NCBI GenBank assembly: GCA_017533325.1
Contig: JAFXIF010000006.1
Location: 1 to 39,929, forward strand
Length of the DNA: 39,929 nt
Source: Alphaproteobacteria bacterium
Lineage (GTDB): Bacteria; Pseudomonadota; Alphaproteobacteria; CAAHEQ01; UBA3637
Reading direction: 5' to 3'
How positions within the stretch are numbered: position 1 is the first letter of the stretch; every line of letters starts with the position of its first letter. Shown here piece by piece: positions 7,455-15,948 of this stretch. The notes beneath the pieces were generated by a model. It worked only from the letters and a program-made list of their open reading frames with translations, did no database searches and was not told where the DNA came from. The position numbers were made by a program, and so were the translations under genes.

Positions 7455-8416
7455 AAGCTTTATCGCACTTATCCACAGGAGTTATGTGGGGTGTTTTTGG
7501 ATTAATTGTTTGCACAATTTTGTTTTTGGATTTATTTGTTTTTCATAAAAAATCTGAAATGCCGACAATGAAAGGAACATTTAAAATTTGTCTTTCATAC
7601 GTGATTGTTTCATTATTGTTTGGTCTTTTTGTTCTTTATGAAAAAGGCATGGAAACCGGTATGCTGTTTTATACAGGTTATTTGGTTGAATTTAGTTTAT
7701 CAATGGATAATATTTTTGTTATTTCATTAATTTTCACATCTCTTAAAGTTCCTGCCATGTATCAACATCGAGTTTTATTCTGGGGTGTTTTGGGCGCTGT
7801 TGTGATGCGGGCAGTTATGATTTTAATTGGTGCACAACTGGTCAGTCAATTCCACTGGGTGTTATATCTTTTCTCAGCATTTTTAATTTATACTGGCGCA
7901 AAAATGCTTATTGAAACAATGAAGGATGAAGAAGATGAAAGCGCTTCGGAAACAGAAGGAAAAATGCTTTCTTTTGTTAAAAAATACCTTCCGATGACAA
8001 ATAAAATTCATGAAGAACATTTCTTCATTAAGCAAGCCGGTAAATGGGTCGCAACTCCTTTGTTTTTGGCATTGGTTATCATTGAAACAATGGATGTGAT
8101 TTTTGCTATTGATAGTATTCCGGCCATTTTCTTAATCACCCAAGATGTTTTTGTTGTCTATACAAGTAACATTTTTGCGATTTTGGGATTACGTTCCTTA
8201 TACTTTTTATTGGCTCAAGCGGTGACTCGTTTTGTGTATTTAAAACATGCCTTATCTTTTGTTTTAATCTTTATCGGATCAAAAATCTTTTTGCCGTATA
8301 TCGGATTAAAAGTAACAACTGGTGTTTCTTTAATTGTTACTTTCGGTATTTTAGCTTTAGGAATTTTGTTTTCACTTTATCAAACAAGAAAATCAAGTGA
8401 AGAGTTAAATAATTGA
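7448..8416 (+). CDS. TerC/Alx family integral membrane protein
   Basis: A 322-aa protein with about nine hydrophobic segments and the TerC signatures: FSLSMDNIFVISLIF in an early helix and VIFAIDSIPAI in a later one, each with the conserved membrane Asp, then NIFAILGLRSLYFLL. TerC/Alx proteins are linked to manganese export and to tellurite-resistance gene sets. No other ter gene is present, so metal homeostasis is the more likely role. AAGGAAG lies 7 nt before the ATG. The 3' end overlaps mtaD on the other strand by 12 bp. Confidence 0.9.
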   Translation: MLEALSHLSTGVMWGVFGLIVCTILFLDLFVFHKKSEMPTMKGTFKICLSYVIVSLLFGLFVLYEKGMETGMLFYTGYLVEFSLSMDNIFVISLIFTSLKVPAMYQHRVLFWGVLGAVVMRAVMILIGAQLVSQFHWVLYLFSAFLIYTGAKMLIETMKDEEDESASETEGKMLSFVKKYLPMTNKIHEEHFFIKQAGKWVATPLFLALVIIETMDVIFAIDSIPAIFLITQDVFVVYTSNIFAILGLRSLYFLLAQAVTRFVYLKHALSFVLIFIGSKIFLPYIGLKVTTGVSLIVTFGILALGILFSLYQTRKSSEELNN

Positions 8417-9652
8417 TTCTGACACTTTTAAAAATGAGTCTATAATTTCATTTTCGAACGGGTGGTGCTTATCTTTTAAGATAAACCGCCCGTTTGAACA
8501 AACATCAGAAACTGCACTTGATTCTGCACTATAAACCAAATGAGATTTTAAGAACGCTTGTGGTTGTAAGAACAGATTGTTTAAATCTAAAAGAATGAAA
8601 TCAGCGAGTGCACCTTCTCTTATTAATCCTGCATTAAGCCCTAAAAATTGAGCGGGTTCTTGTTGAGAAGCGTTTAAAATTTGTTCAACTTTCCCAGCCG
8701 TAATATTATGAGATTGACCTTTTGCAGATAAAGCTGCAATTTTCATTTCACTAAACATGCTCAAAGAATTATTGGAAGAGGCGCCATCTGTTCCAAGTGA
8801 GATTTTAAGTCCTTCTTCTTTATAAAGATTAAAAGGCATTTGTCCGGAATTGAGTTTAAGATTTGAGGTTGGACAATGAGCAATTAAGCAGCCTTTTTCT
8901 TTGATGAGTTTTCTGTCTTCTTCATTTAACCAAACACAGTGGGCTAAAATGGTTTTATCGGTCAATAATCCGAGTTTATTTAAGTATTGTGTCGGTGTTA
9001 ATCTTGTTTTTTCAACACAATCATCTACTTCTTTTTGAGTTTCGGCCAAATGTATATGCAAAAAAGTATGATGTTTTTGAGCTAAGTCTCTTGCAAAGCA
9101 GAGTAATTCTTCTGAAACAGTATAAACAGCATGACAAGAAACAGTTTTTTTGATATAGGAAGAAGATATTTTTCTTTCCATAAATTCGTTCATTGATTGC
9201 TTTTTTTCTGCAGTCATTTTGGGATTAAATAAATCAAAAGCAACACAAGAAGAAAGCATTTTAACACCCATTTCATCAGCTGCTTGTTCTGTGCTGGATG
9301 CAAAAGGATACATGTCATTAAATAAAACCGTTCCTGATTTTATCATTTCTAAAATAGCGAATTTAGAAGCAACATAAACTTGTTCTTTTGTTAATTTTTC
9401 TTCGCGTGGCCAAATATCTTTTTGAAGCCACTCAAACAAATCTTTATCTTCACCGATGCCTCTGAATAAAGTCATAGCCGAATGGGTATGCATATTATAA
9501 AAAGCGGGAATGATAGCTTTTCCGTCGCCTAAAATAATTTCATCTGAAAGTGCTGTCGGAATATGCTCTGCAATTTGTTCAATTTTGTTGTTGCAAATAA
9601 GGATATCAACAGGTTTATTGTCTAATAAAACATGTCTGATTAATGTTGACAT
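8405..9652 (-). CDS. mtaD: Amidohydrolase, 5-methylthioadenosine/S-adenosylhomocysteine deaminase type
   Basis: A 415-aa amidohydrolase of normal length. Metal and catalytic residues: H55 and H57 (NMHTHSAM), H201 and E204 (HLAET), H238 (AHCVWL) and D289 (LGTDGASSNN). This pattern is that of the MTA/SAH deaminase branch of the TRZ/ATZ family, which removes the adenine amino group of SAM-cycle products. Related chlorohydrolases and guanine deaminases share the fold, so the substrate is probable rather than proven. It is divergent from the sulfatase gene. Confidence 0.85.
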   Translation of the reverse strand: MSTLIRHVLLDNKPVDILICNNKIEQIAEHIPTALSDEIILGDGKAIIPAFYNMHTHSAMTLFRGIGEDKDLFEWLQKDIWPREEKLTKEQVYVASKFAILEMIKSGTVLFNDMYPFASSTEQAADEMGVKMLSSCVAFDLFNPKMTAEKKQSMNEFMERKISSSYIKKTVSCHAVYTVSEELLCFARDLAQKHHTFLHIHLAETQKEVDDCVEKTRLTPTQYLNKLGLLTDKTILAHCVWLNEEDRKLIKEKGCLIAHCPTSNLKLNSGQMPFNLYKEEGLKISLGTDGASSNNSLSMFSEMKIAALSAKGQSHNITAGKVEQILNASQQEPAQFLGLNAGLIREGALADFILLDLNNLFLQPQAFLKSHLVYSAESSAVSDVCSNGRFILKDKHHPFENEIIDSFLKVSESII

Positions 9653-9710
9653 TTTAAAGCCCTTTCAGTAAGATATTTTCATTCTTTTTATTCTACAGGA
9701 TACTTTAAAA

Positions 9711-11306
9711 ATGTCAAATCTAATTTTTTCTTTTGCTTATGTCTTTTTGATTGGTTTTTTGCCGCTTTTCTATACTTTTTTTAAATCAATTAAACAGGCG
9801 GATTTGAAAAATAAACTGTTTTATAAATTATTTTTAAAAGATGTTGTTCGCACTTTTCCGATTTGTTTTTTAATGCTTATTCCTCTTTTTCTTTTTCCAT
9901 CTTATTTAAAAGCATATTTACTGATTCTTCATTTTATTTTTATTCCTTTGATGTTGTTAGAAATCGGACATATTTACTTTTTTAAGACAAGAGTTGGATT
10001 AAACACGTTTTTCACTTTGTTTGTTTCAAATATGAAAGAAACCAAAGAATTTTTAACGCAAAATATACCTCCCTTTATTTTTATTTTGTCTGCAATTTGT
10101 TTAGTTTTACCTGTTTTTTTTATTTTAAATTTATCTGATTTTTCACTTGATTTGAATGAAAGAGTTGCGGGCGCTCTCTTTTGTTTAATTTTTGGATTCC
10201 CATTTATCCGAAATCTTTTTAAGAAAGGTTTTAAGTTTAAAGATGGATATGTTTTAAATCCATATAGTAATGTTGTTTACCATTTTTTCTTATATAAAAA
10301 AACATACGGCGAATTGAAAGAGGCTTTGTCTAAAAATAAGGCGGAACCTTTTCAAAACATTGTCTCTGATACATCACCTGATACGCCTGAAACTTATGTT
10401 GTAATTATCGGTGAATCAGCAAACAGAACACACTTATCTTTATATGGATATCCGCGTCAAACAACGCCTTTTTCTGATGCCAGAAAAGAAGATTTGTTTG
10501 TTTTTGAAAACGTTAAATCTCCATTTGCGCAAACAATGCCGGTTTTAGAGCGAGTATTAACTTTTGCTGAAGAAGGTAAGATGGAATATTTAACACAAAA
10601 AGGAACGATTGTTAATTACTTTAAACAAGCCGGATTTAAAACATATTGGCTTTCAAATCAATATGCATTGTCAGACACATTAATAACAGCTATTTCTTCT
10701 CATGCCGACTGGGAAAAATCATATAATTTTAGCGGAATGAAGAGATTTGAAAAAACGGGTTTTGATGCGGATATGTTGCCGGACATTGAAAAGATTTTGA
10801 ACGATAAATCGAGTGTTAAAAAAGTTATTTTTGTTCATTTAATCGGATCTCATTCTGCTTATACAAACCGATATCCGGCTGAATGGGCTTATTTTAAAGA
10901 TAATTTAAAAGATAAAAATTTATCACTTCAAGGACATCAACTTTTAAATGCTTATGATGATTCAATCCGATATACGGATTATGTTGTTAATGAAATTATT
11001 AATATAACTCAAAAACATGATGATGTTTCTTTTTGTTTATATTTTAGCGATCATGGTGAAGATATTTATGATTCAACTGAAACAAAAATTTTGGGTCATT
11101 CAGAGCTTGCTAATGAGCCGATGACAACCATCCCATTTGTTTTATGGACTTCCGAAAAATATCGCTCTATCAGAAAAAAAATTATTTATAATCTTTATCA
11201 AAATCAGAAAAAATCCTATAATAGCGAACATGTGATTCATACAGTGATTCGTTTAGCAGGATTAGATAATCAAGATATTGAAAAAGAAAAAAGCTTGGCG
11301 GACTAA
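9711..11306 (+). CDS. Sulfatase-fold membrane phosphoethanolamine transferase (EptA/CptA-like)
   Basis: A 531-aa protein with about five N-terminal membrane helices (to about residue 165) and a periplasmic alkaline-phosphatase-fold domain. The metal/nucleophile segment is VVIIGESANRTHLSLYGYP with Ser236 in the position taken by Thr or Ser in this family; later motifs HLIGSHSAY and FSDHGEDIYD supply metal ligands. Such enzymes move phosphoethanolamine from phosphatidylethanolamine to lipid A, core or other glycans. Which acceptor is used cannot be read from sequence. It converges on the kinase-like gene, sharing 4 bp (CTAA). Confidence 0.85.
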   Translation: MSNLIFSFAYVFLIGFLPLFYTFFKSIKQADLKNKLFYKLFLKDVVRTFPICFLMLIPLFLFPSYLKAYLLILHFIFIPLMLLEIGHIYFFKTRVGLNTFFTLFVSNMKETKEFLTQNIPPFIFILSAICLVLPVFFILNLSDFSLDLNERVAGALFCLIFGFPFIRNLFKKGFKFKDGYVLNPYSNVVYHFFLYKKTYGELKEALSKNKAEPFQNIVSDTSPDTPETYVVIIGESANRTHLSLYGYPRQTTPFSDARKEDLFVFENVKSPFAQTMPVLERVLTFAEEGKMEYLTQKGTIVNYFKQAGFKTYWLSNQYALSDTLITAISSHADWEKSYNFSGMKRFEKTGFDADMLPDIEKILNDKSSVKKVIFVHLIGSHSAYTNRYPAEWAYFKDNLKDKNLSLQGHQLLNAYDDSIRYTDYVVNEIINITQKHDDVSFCLYFSDHGEDIYDSTETKILGHSELANEPMTTIPFVLWTSEKYRSIRKKIIYNLYQNQKKSYNSEHVIHTVIRLAGLDNQDIEKEKSLAD

Positions 11307-12289
11307 TGATTTTTTAAATTTTTAAAATATGATTCAACTTGATTGTATCGATGCATAAATGATAAGATTTGAATCATTTTTTTAATATTTGAAAAATTTG
11401 ATTTCCCGACTTTTGAAAACATTTTTTTATATTTTTGTAATGCAAAAGAATTAAGGCCGGTAAGCCACTCTTCTTTTGAATAGGAAAACTCTTCAGTTAT
11501 AAAGTTAAGGTATGTGAATAGTGTTTTCTTTTTAGGATAAAAAATTGGTTGACGGGCAATTAAACAAAAAATAAAGCGCAATAAATCTTCGCTTTTATAT
11601 CCGAAACCCAAATCTTCTAAATCTAAAATTGCGACTAATTTATCGTTTTTGAACAATAAATTATTATGATGAAAATCACCATGAATAATGCTTTTTTTAT
11701 CTTTAAAAATTTTTAATGGAGTGTTCCCGATTTTAATGAGATTTTTTTTGCATTTCAGCAACAAAAAGAAAAACAAAAATTTAATTTTTGTTTGCTTAAT
11801 CATTTTTTCGCAATTTAAAAGATAGGTTTGTTGTATCTGTTTAAAATCATAAGCCGGCATTAAAAGTTTTTCATTAGGAATATTTATTTTTCCGATATTT
11901 TTATATGCAAAAATGATTTTTTTAATATGCTCCATAGTTATTTTTGTTGCGGCAGGAGAATGCCCTTCAATGTATTCTAAAACAACACCATAACTGTTTT
12001 TATATTTGAACATATTTTTGTTATTAAAAGAAAGAATTTTGGCAATGGGAAGATCTTTTTGATTAGATAATAAATTAATAATTTGAACTAATCTTTCAAC
12101 CCCTTTCTTTTTATATTTCCAAGCCAGTTTAACCAACACTTTTTTATTTTGAAGCGTAACTAAATAATTAAAAGAAGAAGAGCCTCTTTGAAATTGGTAA
12201 AGAGAGAGAATGGGCTCTTTAAAAATTTTTTTTTCTAAAAAAGAAGTTAAATCTTTTTTGTCCGGAATATGTTTTTCTATTTTTTGCAT
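11303..12289 (-). CDS. APH-fold phosphotransferase (choline/aminoglycoside kinase-like)
   Basis: A 328-aa protein of the APH superfamily: a Lys in the N-lobe (VLVKLA, K54), the catalytic loop HGDFHHNN (D205, N210), and the metal-binding ILDLEDLGFG (D223). Length and motifs fit small-molecule or sugar kinases such as choline, ethanolamine or homoserine kinases; nothing in the sequence picks the substrate. It is rich in Lys, Phe and Ile and locally very AT-rich. Convergent overlap with the phosphoethanolamine transferase gene hints at, but does not prove, an envelope role. No antibiotic-resistance claim is supported. Confidence 0.8.
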   Translation of the reverse strand: MQKIEKHIPDKKDLTSFLEKKIFKEPILSLYQFQRGSSSFNYLVTLQNKKVLVKLAWKYKKKGVERLVQIINLLSNQKDLPIAKILSFNNKNMFKYKNSYGVVLEYIEGHSPAATKITMEHIKKIIFAYKNIGKINIPNEKLLMPAYDFKQIQQTYLLNCEKMIKQTKIKFLFFFLLLKCKKNLIKIGNTPLKIFKDKKSIIHGDFHHNNLLFKNDKLVAILDLEDLGFGYKSEDLLRFIFCLIARQPIFYPKKKTLFTYLNFITEEFSYSKEEWLTGLNSFALQKYKKMFSKVGKSNFSNIKKMIQILSFMHRYNQVESYFKNLKNH

Positions 12290-12399
12290 GGATTATTTAT
12301 ATCATAGAAAGATAAAAAAAATCAAGCGGGTGTTTTTAGATTGTTTTTTTCTTTTATTTTAGATAAACTGACGGCATAAAATTTTATAGGAGAAAGGCT

Positions 12400-12990
12400 A
12401 TGTTAGAAGAATTAGAAAAAGTGAAACAAGATTGTTTAAATTGTCAAAAATGCCCATTGGCAAAAACAAGAACCAATGTTGTATTTTCAGATGGAAAACC
12501 AAATTCAAATATTGTTTTAATCGGAGAAGCTCCAGGGGCTAATGAAGATTTGCAAGGAAAACCGTTTGTTGGGCGTGCCGGTCAATTGCTGGATAAAATT
12601 TTTGAGTCTGTTGGATTAAGTCGAGAAAAGGATATTTATATTTGTAATACTTTAAAATGCCGGCCTCCTGAAAATAGGGATCCGTTACCCAGTGAAAAAG
12701 AAGCTTGCAGAAATTATTTAGACGCACAATTAAATATTTTGAAACCGAAAATTATTTTGCTTTGTGGGCGTGTGGCTTTAACAAGTTTTTTACCGAATGT
12801 GGCCTCAATTTCAAAAGTGCGTGGGAAATGGTTTGATGGGCCAAATGGTTCGAAAATGATGCCGATTTTTCATCCTTCCTATTTGCTCAGAAACCCGATT
12901 GCAAGACCCGGTTCTCCCAAGGCGCTTATGTGGGAAGATATTAAAGAAATTAAACGTCGCTATGATGAAATTTTAAAAGGAAATTCTTAA
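12400..12990 (+). CDS. Uracil-DNA glycosylase, family 4 (4Fe-4S)
   Basis: A 196-aa enzyme with the family 4 cluster cysteines C15, C18, C87 and C103 in the usual spacing (CQKC, then C-x15-C). Active-site motif GEAPGANEDLQGKPFVGRAG (about 42-61) and the uracil-binding FHPSYLLRN near the C-terminus are intact. It removes uracil from DNA and starts base excision repair. AGGAGAAAG precedes the ATG. The stop codons of this gene and the convergent GT2 gene interlock in the palindrome TTAA (12987-12990). Confidence 0.95.
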   Translation: MLEELEKVKQDCLNCQKCPLAKTRTNVVFSDGKPNSNIVLIGEAPGANEDLQGKPFVGRAGQLLDKIFESVGLSREKDIYICNTLKCRPPENRDPLPSEKEACRNYLDAQLNILKPKIILLCGRVALTSFLPNVASISKVRGKWFDGPNGSKMMPIFHPSYLLRNPIARPGSPKALMWEDIKEIKRRYDEILKGNS

Positions 12991-13982
12991 TAAAAAAATC
13001 GAATAAGTTTTTTTGCAAGATTTGGGTTTCCTGAAGTTAATGCATATAAAATACTTTTTTGCACCAATGACAGACTGAGGCCTTTTAAAAGGCCATAGTC
13101 TTTCATTTCCTCAATTAAGGAAATGATTTGTTGGTTAATGCAAATAAAAGAGCCCTCCGGTGTGTGCATTAAAATATGTTTAATTGCGGAAAATAAATCT
13201 TGCGAGCATTTATAATTTAAAAGACTTTCCGTATAGGAAGTTGTTCTTCCGCCGTCAACGAAATAGGCATATTCAAATAAAATTCTCTCTTTGAGATTCA
13301 TTAAAGTTTCATAAGAAGCAACGGAAGGGATATGCGCTTCTTTACGATAAAAATAAAGCGGATAGCGAATATAAACTAAATTTTGAGCTACCGAATAGAA
13401 TTGTTCCACAAAGAAATAGGGAGAAAATTCACTGAGTGTTGGATGAAATTTAAGATAAGCAAGTAGCGTGCCGGAAAACATTTTTCCTTCTAACGTTTCA
13501 TCAATGAATGGAAAATTTTCTTGCCAAAAGTCAGATAAAAGATGGTTATTTTTCTTTTTAAGTGAACTTTTTTCAAATGAGATTTTTTTATCAAGCGCTT
13601 TTATTTTTTTTGCCCCTGAAAAGTAAGCCGGATTTGCCGTTGCAATATCAGCATGCGAATAACGAAGCGCATCAGTATAAATATCCAATGCTTGTGGATG
13701 AAGCAAATCAGCATCATTTAAAAACAGCGCATATTCCCCCTTCATTTGATACAAAGCTTCATTATAACAGTGCCATTTACTTGGGGAATCTATTTGTTTT
13801 AATATTCTAAATCTTTTGTCTTTTTTTGAAATTGAAGTTAAAAATGGGTATTCTTTTTCCGTTTCGGAAATAACACATAAACATTCAAAATCTTGAAATG
13901 TTTGTTTTAATAAACTTTCAAAGCAGAGATTGGTAATATGTTCTTGAGCGGTTATATGAATGATAATACTTACTTTTGGCAC
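12987..13982 (-). CDS. Glycosyltransferase family 2
   Basis: A 331-aa protein with an N-terminal GT-A domain: VSIIIHITAQE at the start, LLKQTFQDFECLCVIS, and LFLNDADLLHPQAL carrying the acidic metal/nucleotide motif (about 92-105). The C-terminal part is helical and unassigned. The start is GTG (13980-13982) with GGAG 7 nt before it; no better ATG lies nearby. It is the last gene of a three-gene minus-strand unit with the ELM1-like gene and a lipoprotein hydrolase, which suggests envelope glycan synthesis. Donor and acceptor are unknown. Confidence 0.85.
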   Translation of the reverse strand: MPKVSIIIHITAQEHITNLCFESLLKQTFQDFECLCVISETEKEYPFLTSISKKDKRFRILKQIDSPSKWHCYNEALYQMKGEYALFLNDADLLHPQALDIYTDALRYSHADIATANPAYFSGAKKIKALDKKISFEKSSLKKKNNHLLSDFWQENFPFIDETLEGKMFSGTLLAYLKFHPTLSEFSPYFFVEQFYSVAQNLVYIRYPLYFYRKEAHIPSVASYETLMNLKERILFEYAYFVDGGRTTSYTESLLNYKCSQDLFSAIKHILMHTPEGSFICINQQIISLIEEMKDYGLLKGLSLSLVQKSILYALTSGNPNLAKKLIRFFY

Positions 13983-13996
13983 GATTATCTCCGGTT

Positions 13997-14950
13997 TTAA
14001 AATAATTTTTTTATTTGATTAATAATTTCTTCTGAGGGGTTAAAGTTCCCTTTTGTTTTTTGAAGTTTGGAACCTGCCGGAAGCGCGTATCCTTGTTCAA
14101 AAAGGCTTTTATGAAAACGTTTGTGTTTTTCGCTCATCATTAGGTCAGGAGCAAAAATAAATACAGGAACACCCGTTGCACAGCATTCCGAACACATTGA
14201 CATAGAATCACCTGTGACAAGAATCATATCTGCAGATGAAAGAAGCCCAAAATATGGGTTTTCGGATTTATCGCCAAATTGGTAAAAAAAGGTTGTTTTT
14301 TTATCAAGATTATTTTTCAAATATGAAACAATTTCATTTGGCGTTCTTCTTGACGTTGTAACCAAAACACTTTTTGGTTTGAGAGCGTTAACATTTTCAA
14401 GCAACTCTTGTGCCATTTTTAATGTAAACGGATTATTTTTTGTTGCTCCACCAACAATTAAAGATAATCTTGGTAAGGCATACTTTTTAAATGTTGATTC
14501 CCATTTTTCTTTTTCCGTTTTTAATTTTTCAGGCGTAATTCGATGCGGTGTTCCGGTTGAAATCAAAACATTTTTTAAATCGCCTTTATATAAATCATGT
14601 TTAGGTAAAATAATTAAATCAGCTTGTTTAAAATAAGCTTTTCCGGGATTCATTAGTTGAATAATTTTTGTTTTGCCGTTTGATTTTTTCTTTAGCCAGA
14701 GGGCAACAGGATAAGAACGTCGACCGGCGCTTAAAACAAGATCCGGATAAGTTTCTGTTGATAAATTTTTTTTACTTTCTTTTGTTAATCCGACAAGGCT
14801 TTTTCCCCTTAATAGGTTTGGTAATTTTACAAAAGAATTATAACGAATTTCTTTTCGTTCATAAGGATAAGGCAAGCGTTCGGCAATTCCTAAAAGTTGA
14901 TTGACATTCCCGATTCTATCGTCAGCAAGTATCCAAACGGTTTTTGTCAT
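13997..14950 (-). CDS. ELM1/GtrOC1-type protein (mitochondrial fission ELM1 family)
   Basis: A 317-aa protein starting VWILADDRIGNVNQLLGIAE, characteristic of the ELM1 family (PF06258). Later motifs include LSAGRRSYPVALWL, SLIVGGATKNNPFTL, VTTSRRTPNE and LVTGDSMSMCSECCATGVPVFIF, a GT-B-like C-terminal pattern. Bacterial members are common in alphaproteobacteria; the fold and context suggest a nucleotide-sugar glycosyltransferase, although the plant relative is named for mitochondrial fission. AAGGAG precedes the ATG. It lies between the hydrolase (9 bp upstream) and the GT2 gene (14 bp downstream). Confidence 0.88.
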   Translation of the reverse strand: MTKTVWILADDRIGNVNQLLGIAERLPYPYERKEIRYNSFVKLPNLLRGKSLVGLTKESKKNLSTETYPDLVLSAGRRSYPVALWLKKKSNGKTKIIQLMNPGKAYFKQADLIILPKHDLYKGDLKNVLISTGTPHRITPEKLKTEKEKWESTFKKYALPRLSLIVGGATKNNPFTLKMAQELLENVNALKPKSVLVTTSRRTPNEIVSYLKNNLDKKTTFFYQFGDKSENPYFGLLSSADMILVTGDSMSMCSECCATGVPVFIFAPDLMMSEKHKRFHKSLFEQGYALPAGSKLQKTKGNFNPSEEIINQIKKLF

Positions 14951-14959
14951 TTAGACTCC

Positions 14960-15736
14960 TTAATTTAAATCATAGATCTGTTTTAAAACAGAATCATATC
15001 CTTTTTGATGATCTGCTTTTTCAAGAGTAATAATGGTATTCTTATCTTGAACAAAGTTTTCGGTTAAATGATTTGGAACAACTCTGTCTTTTTTACCGAT
15101 GAAATGAGTTTGTGGAATTTGATCAAAAATTTCTTTATAATCTCGAAGATTTAAAGATTTATTCAGAGGCGTATCTTGGTGATAAGCTGTCCAAGCTTCT
15201 TGATCTAAAACACCGGCAATTGTGATAATTCTGTTCATTATTTTGGGGTGTTTAACTCCGACTAATCCCGCAATTTGAGCCCCGCCGGAATATCCGATTA
15301 AAACGATATTTTGGGTTTGCCCTTTTTTTGCTAATTGAAGAACGGATTGTTCCATCGAATTCACAATTTGTGGCGAAAAACGGCCACAGGTCCAATCATC
15401 TTGAGTGCACGTATTTGTTTGAAGATATTGGCAAGGTCTTCCTAAGTAAGCAACATTTGGATTTGGATCATTGGCTGCAATTTCCCTTAAAAATGTTGAT
15501 TTTGGGGTTGGATTTGCCGTTGGTCTGTTATATGCATCAAAAGAATGTCCATCTCCTTCGATATAAATGCGGATGGGTGCTCCAAGTTCAGAAATACGAT
15601 ACCAGGAAGCCAAAACATACGGTGGAGCCATAACGGTTTGAAATTGGAAATCTGTTAACGGGTTTTTATGCGCGCATCCGCTTGCTAAAACGAAAAAAGC
15701 AAATAAAAGCGCTGTTTTTATTTTTTTTGAAAACAT
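14960..15736 (-). CDS. Alpha/beta-hydrolase lipoprotein
   Basis: A 258-aa protein with a lipoprotein signal ending LASGC (lipidated C21). The hydrolase nucleophile elbow is GYSGG (IVLIGYSGGAQ); an acid is likely in GKKDRVVPNH and the catalytic His in KADHQKGY near the end. The segment with several Cys (CQYLQTNTCTQDDWTCG) suggests periplasmic disulfides. Substrate unknown; an esterase acting on envelope components would fit the glycosyltransferases downstream. Its promoter is back-to-back with that of the tiny gene at 15864. Confidence 0.82.
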   Translation of the reverse strand: MFSKKIKTALLFAFFVLASGCAHKNPLTDFQFQTVMAPPYVLASWYRISELGAPIRIYIEGDGHSFDAYNRPTANPTPKSTFLREIAANDPNPNVAYLGRPCQYLQTNTCTQDDWTCGRFSPQIVNSMEQSVLQLAKKGQTQNIVLIGYSGGAQIAGLVGVKHPKIMNRIITIAGVLDQEAWTAYHQDTPLNKSLNLRDYKEIFDQIPQTHFIGKKDRVVPNHLTENFVQDKNTIITLEKADHQKGYDSVLKQIYDLN

Positions 15737-15768
15737 GTTTGGCCTTGTATTTTGATTAATCTAAAATG

Positions 15769-15797
15769 AGTGTAACAAAATTATTGTCTATTGACAA
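15769..15797 (-). promoter_or_regulatory. Promoter of the hydrolase-ELM1-GT2 operon
   Basis: On the minus strand: TTGTCA (15792-15797), 17-bp spacer, TACACT (15769-15774). Its -35 overlaps that of the opposite promoter at 15791-15819, within the inverted repeat TTGTC-TATT-GACAA (15784-15797). One bound protein could therefore affect both directions. Confidence 0.55.
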
Positions 15798-15819
15798 GTA
15801 TAAAAGAGGGAATTACTTT
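15791..15819 (+). promoter_or_regulatory. Candidate promoter for the 11-codon gene
   Basis: Perfect TTGACA (15791-15796), 17-bp spacer, TACTTT (15814-15819, a weak -10). It lies 44 bp upstream of the tiny ORF and shares its -35 region with the divergent hydrolase promoter. The strong -35 and the presence of a terminator downstream make a short independent transcript plausible. Confidence 0.45.
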
Positions 15820-15863
15820 ATTTATGGTGATAATATTAAAAAAGAAGAAAGGAGGGGATTTTT

Positions 15864-15899
15864 ATGCCGGGTTGTGGATGCGGAACAAAGAAAAAATAA
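15864..15899 (+). CDS. Putative 11-aa cysteine microprotein or leader peptide
   Basis: The ORF encodes MPGCGCGTKKK and stops with TAA. It is preceded by AAAGGAGGGG (15848-15857), the strongest Shine-Dalgarno sequence in the window, with 8 nt between GGAGG and the ATG. A promoter lies just upstream and an 11-bp-stem terminator just downstream (15916-15942), so the transcript would be only about 115-120 nt with this ORF alone. CGCG with a basic tail could bind a metal or act as a cysteine-responsive leader, but no regulated gene follows on this strand. I do not recognise a family. The regulatory frame is clear; that the peptide functions is inference. Confidence 0.55.
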   Translation: MPGCGCGTKKK

Positions 15900-15915
15900 A
15901 TTATTTTCTTTAAAA

Positions 15916-15942
15916 GAAAAGCGCCTAAATAAGGCGCTTTTC
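15916..15942. terminator. Bidirectional intrinsic terminator
   Basis: A perfect 11-bp stem, GAAAAGCGCCT (15916-15926) and AGGCGCTTTTC (15932-15942), with loop AAATA. T-runs end the stem in both directions. It would terminate the tiny plus-strand transcript and the minus-strand ihfA-merR transcript, whose last stop codon is at 15949. Confidence 0.88.
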
Positions 15943-15948
15943 AATAAT

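Noticed and set aside
7448-8416. The TerC homologue as part of a tellurite-resistance operon
   Set aside because: No terA, terB, terD or terE gene is nearby; isolated TerC/Alx proteins are common and linked with metal homeostasis.
11303-12289. The APH-fold gene as an antibiotic-resistance kinase
   Set aside because: Only the general fold motifs are present; the same motifs occur in choline, ethanolamine and sugar kinases, and no resistance context is seen.
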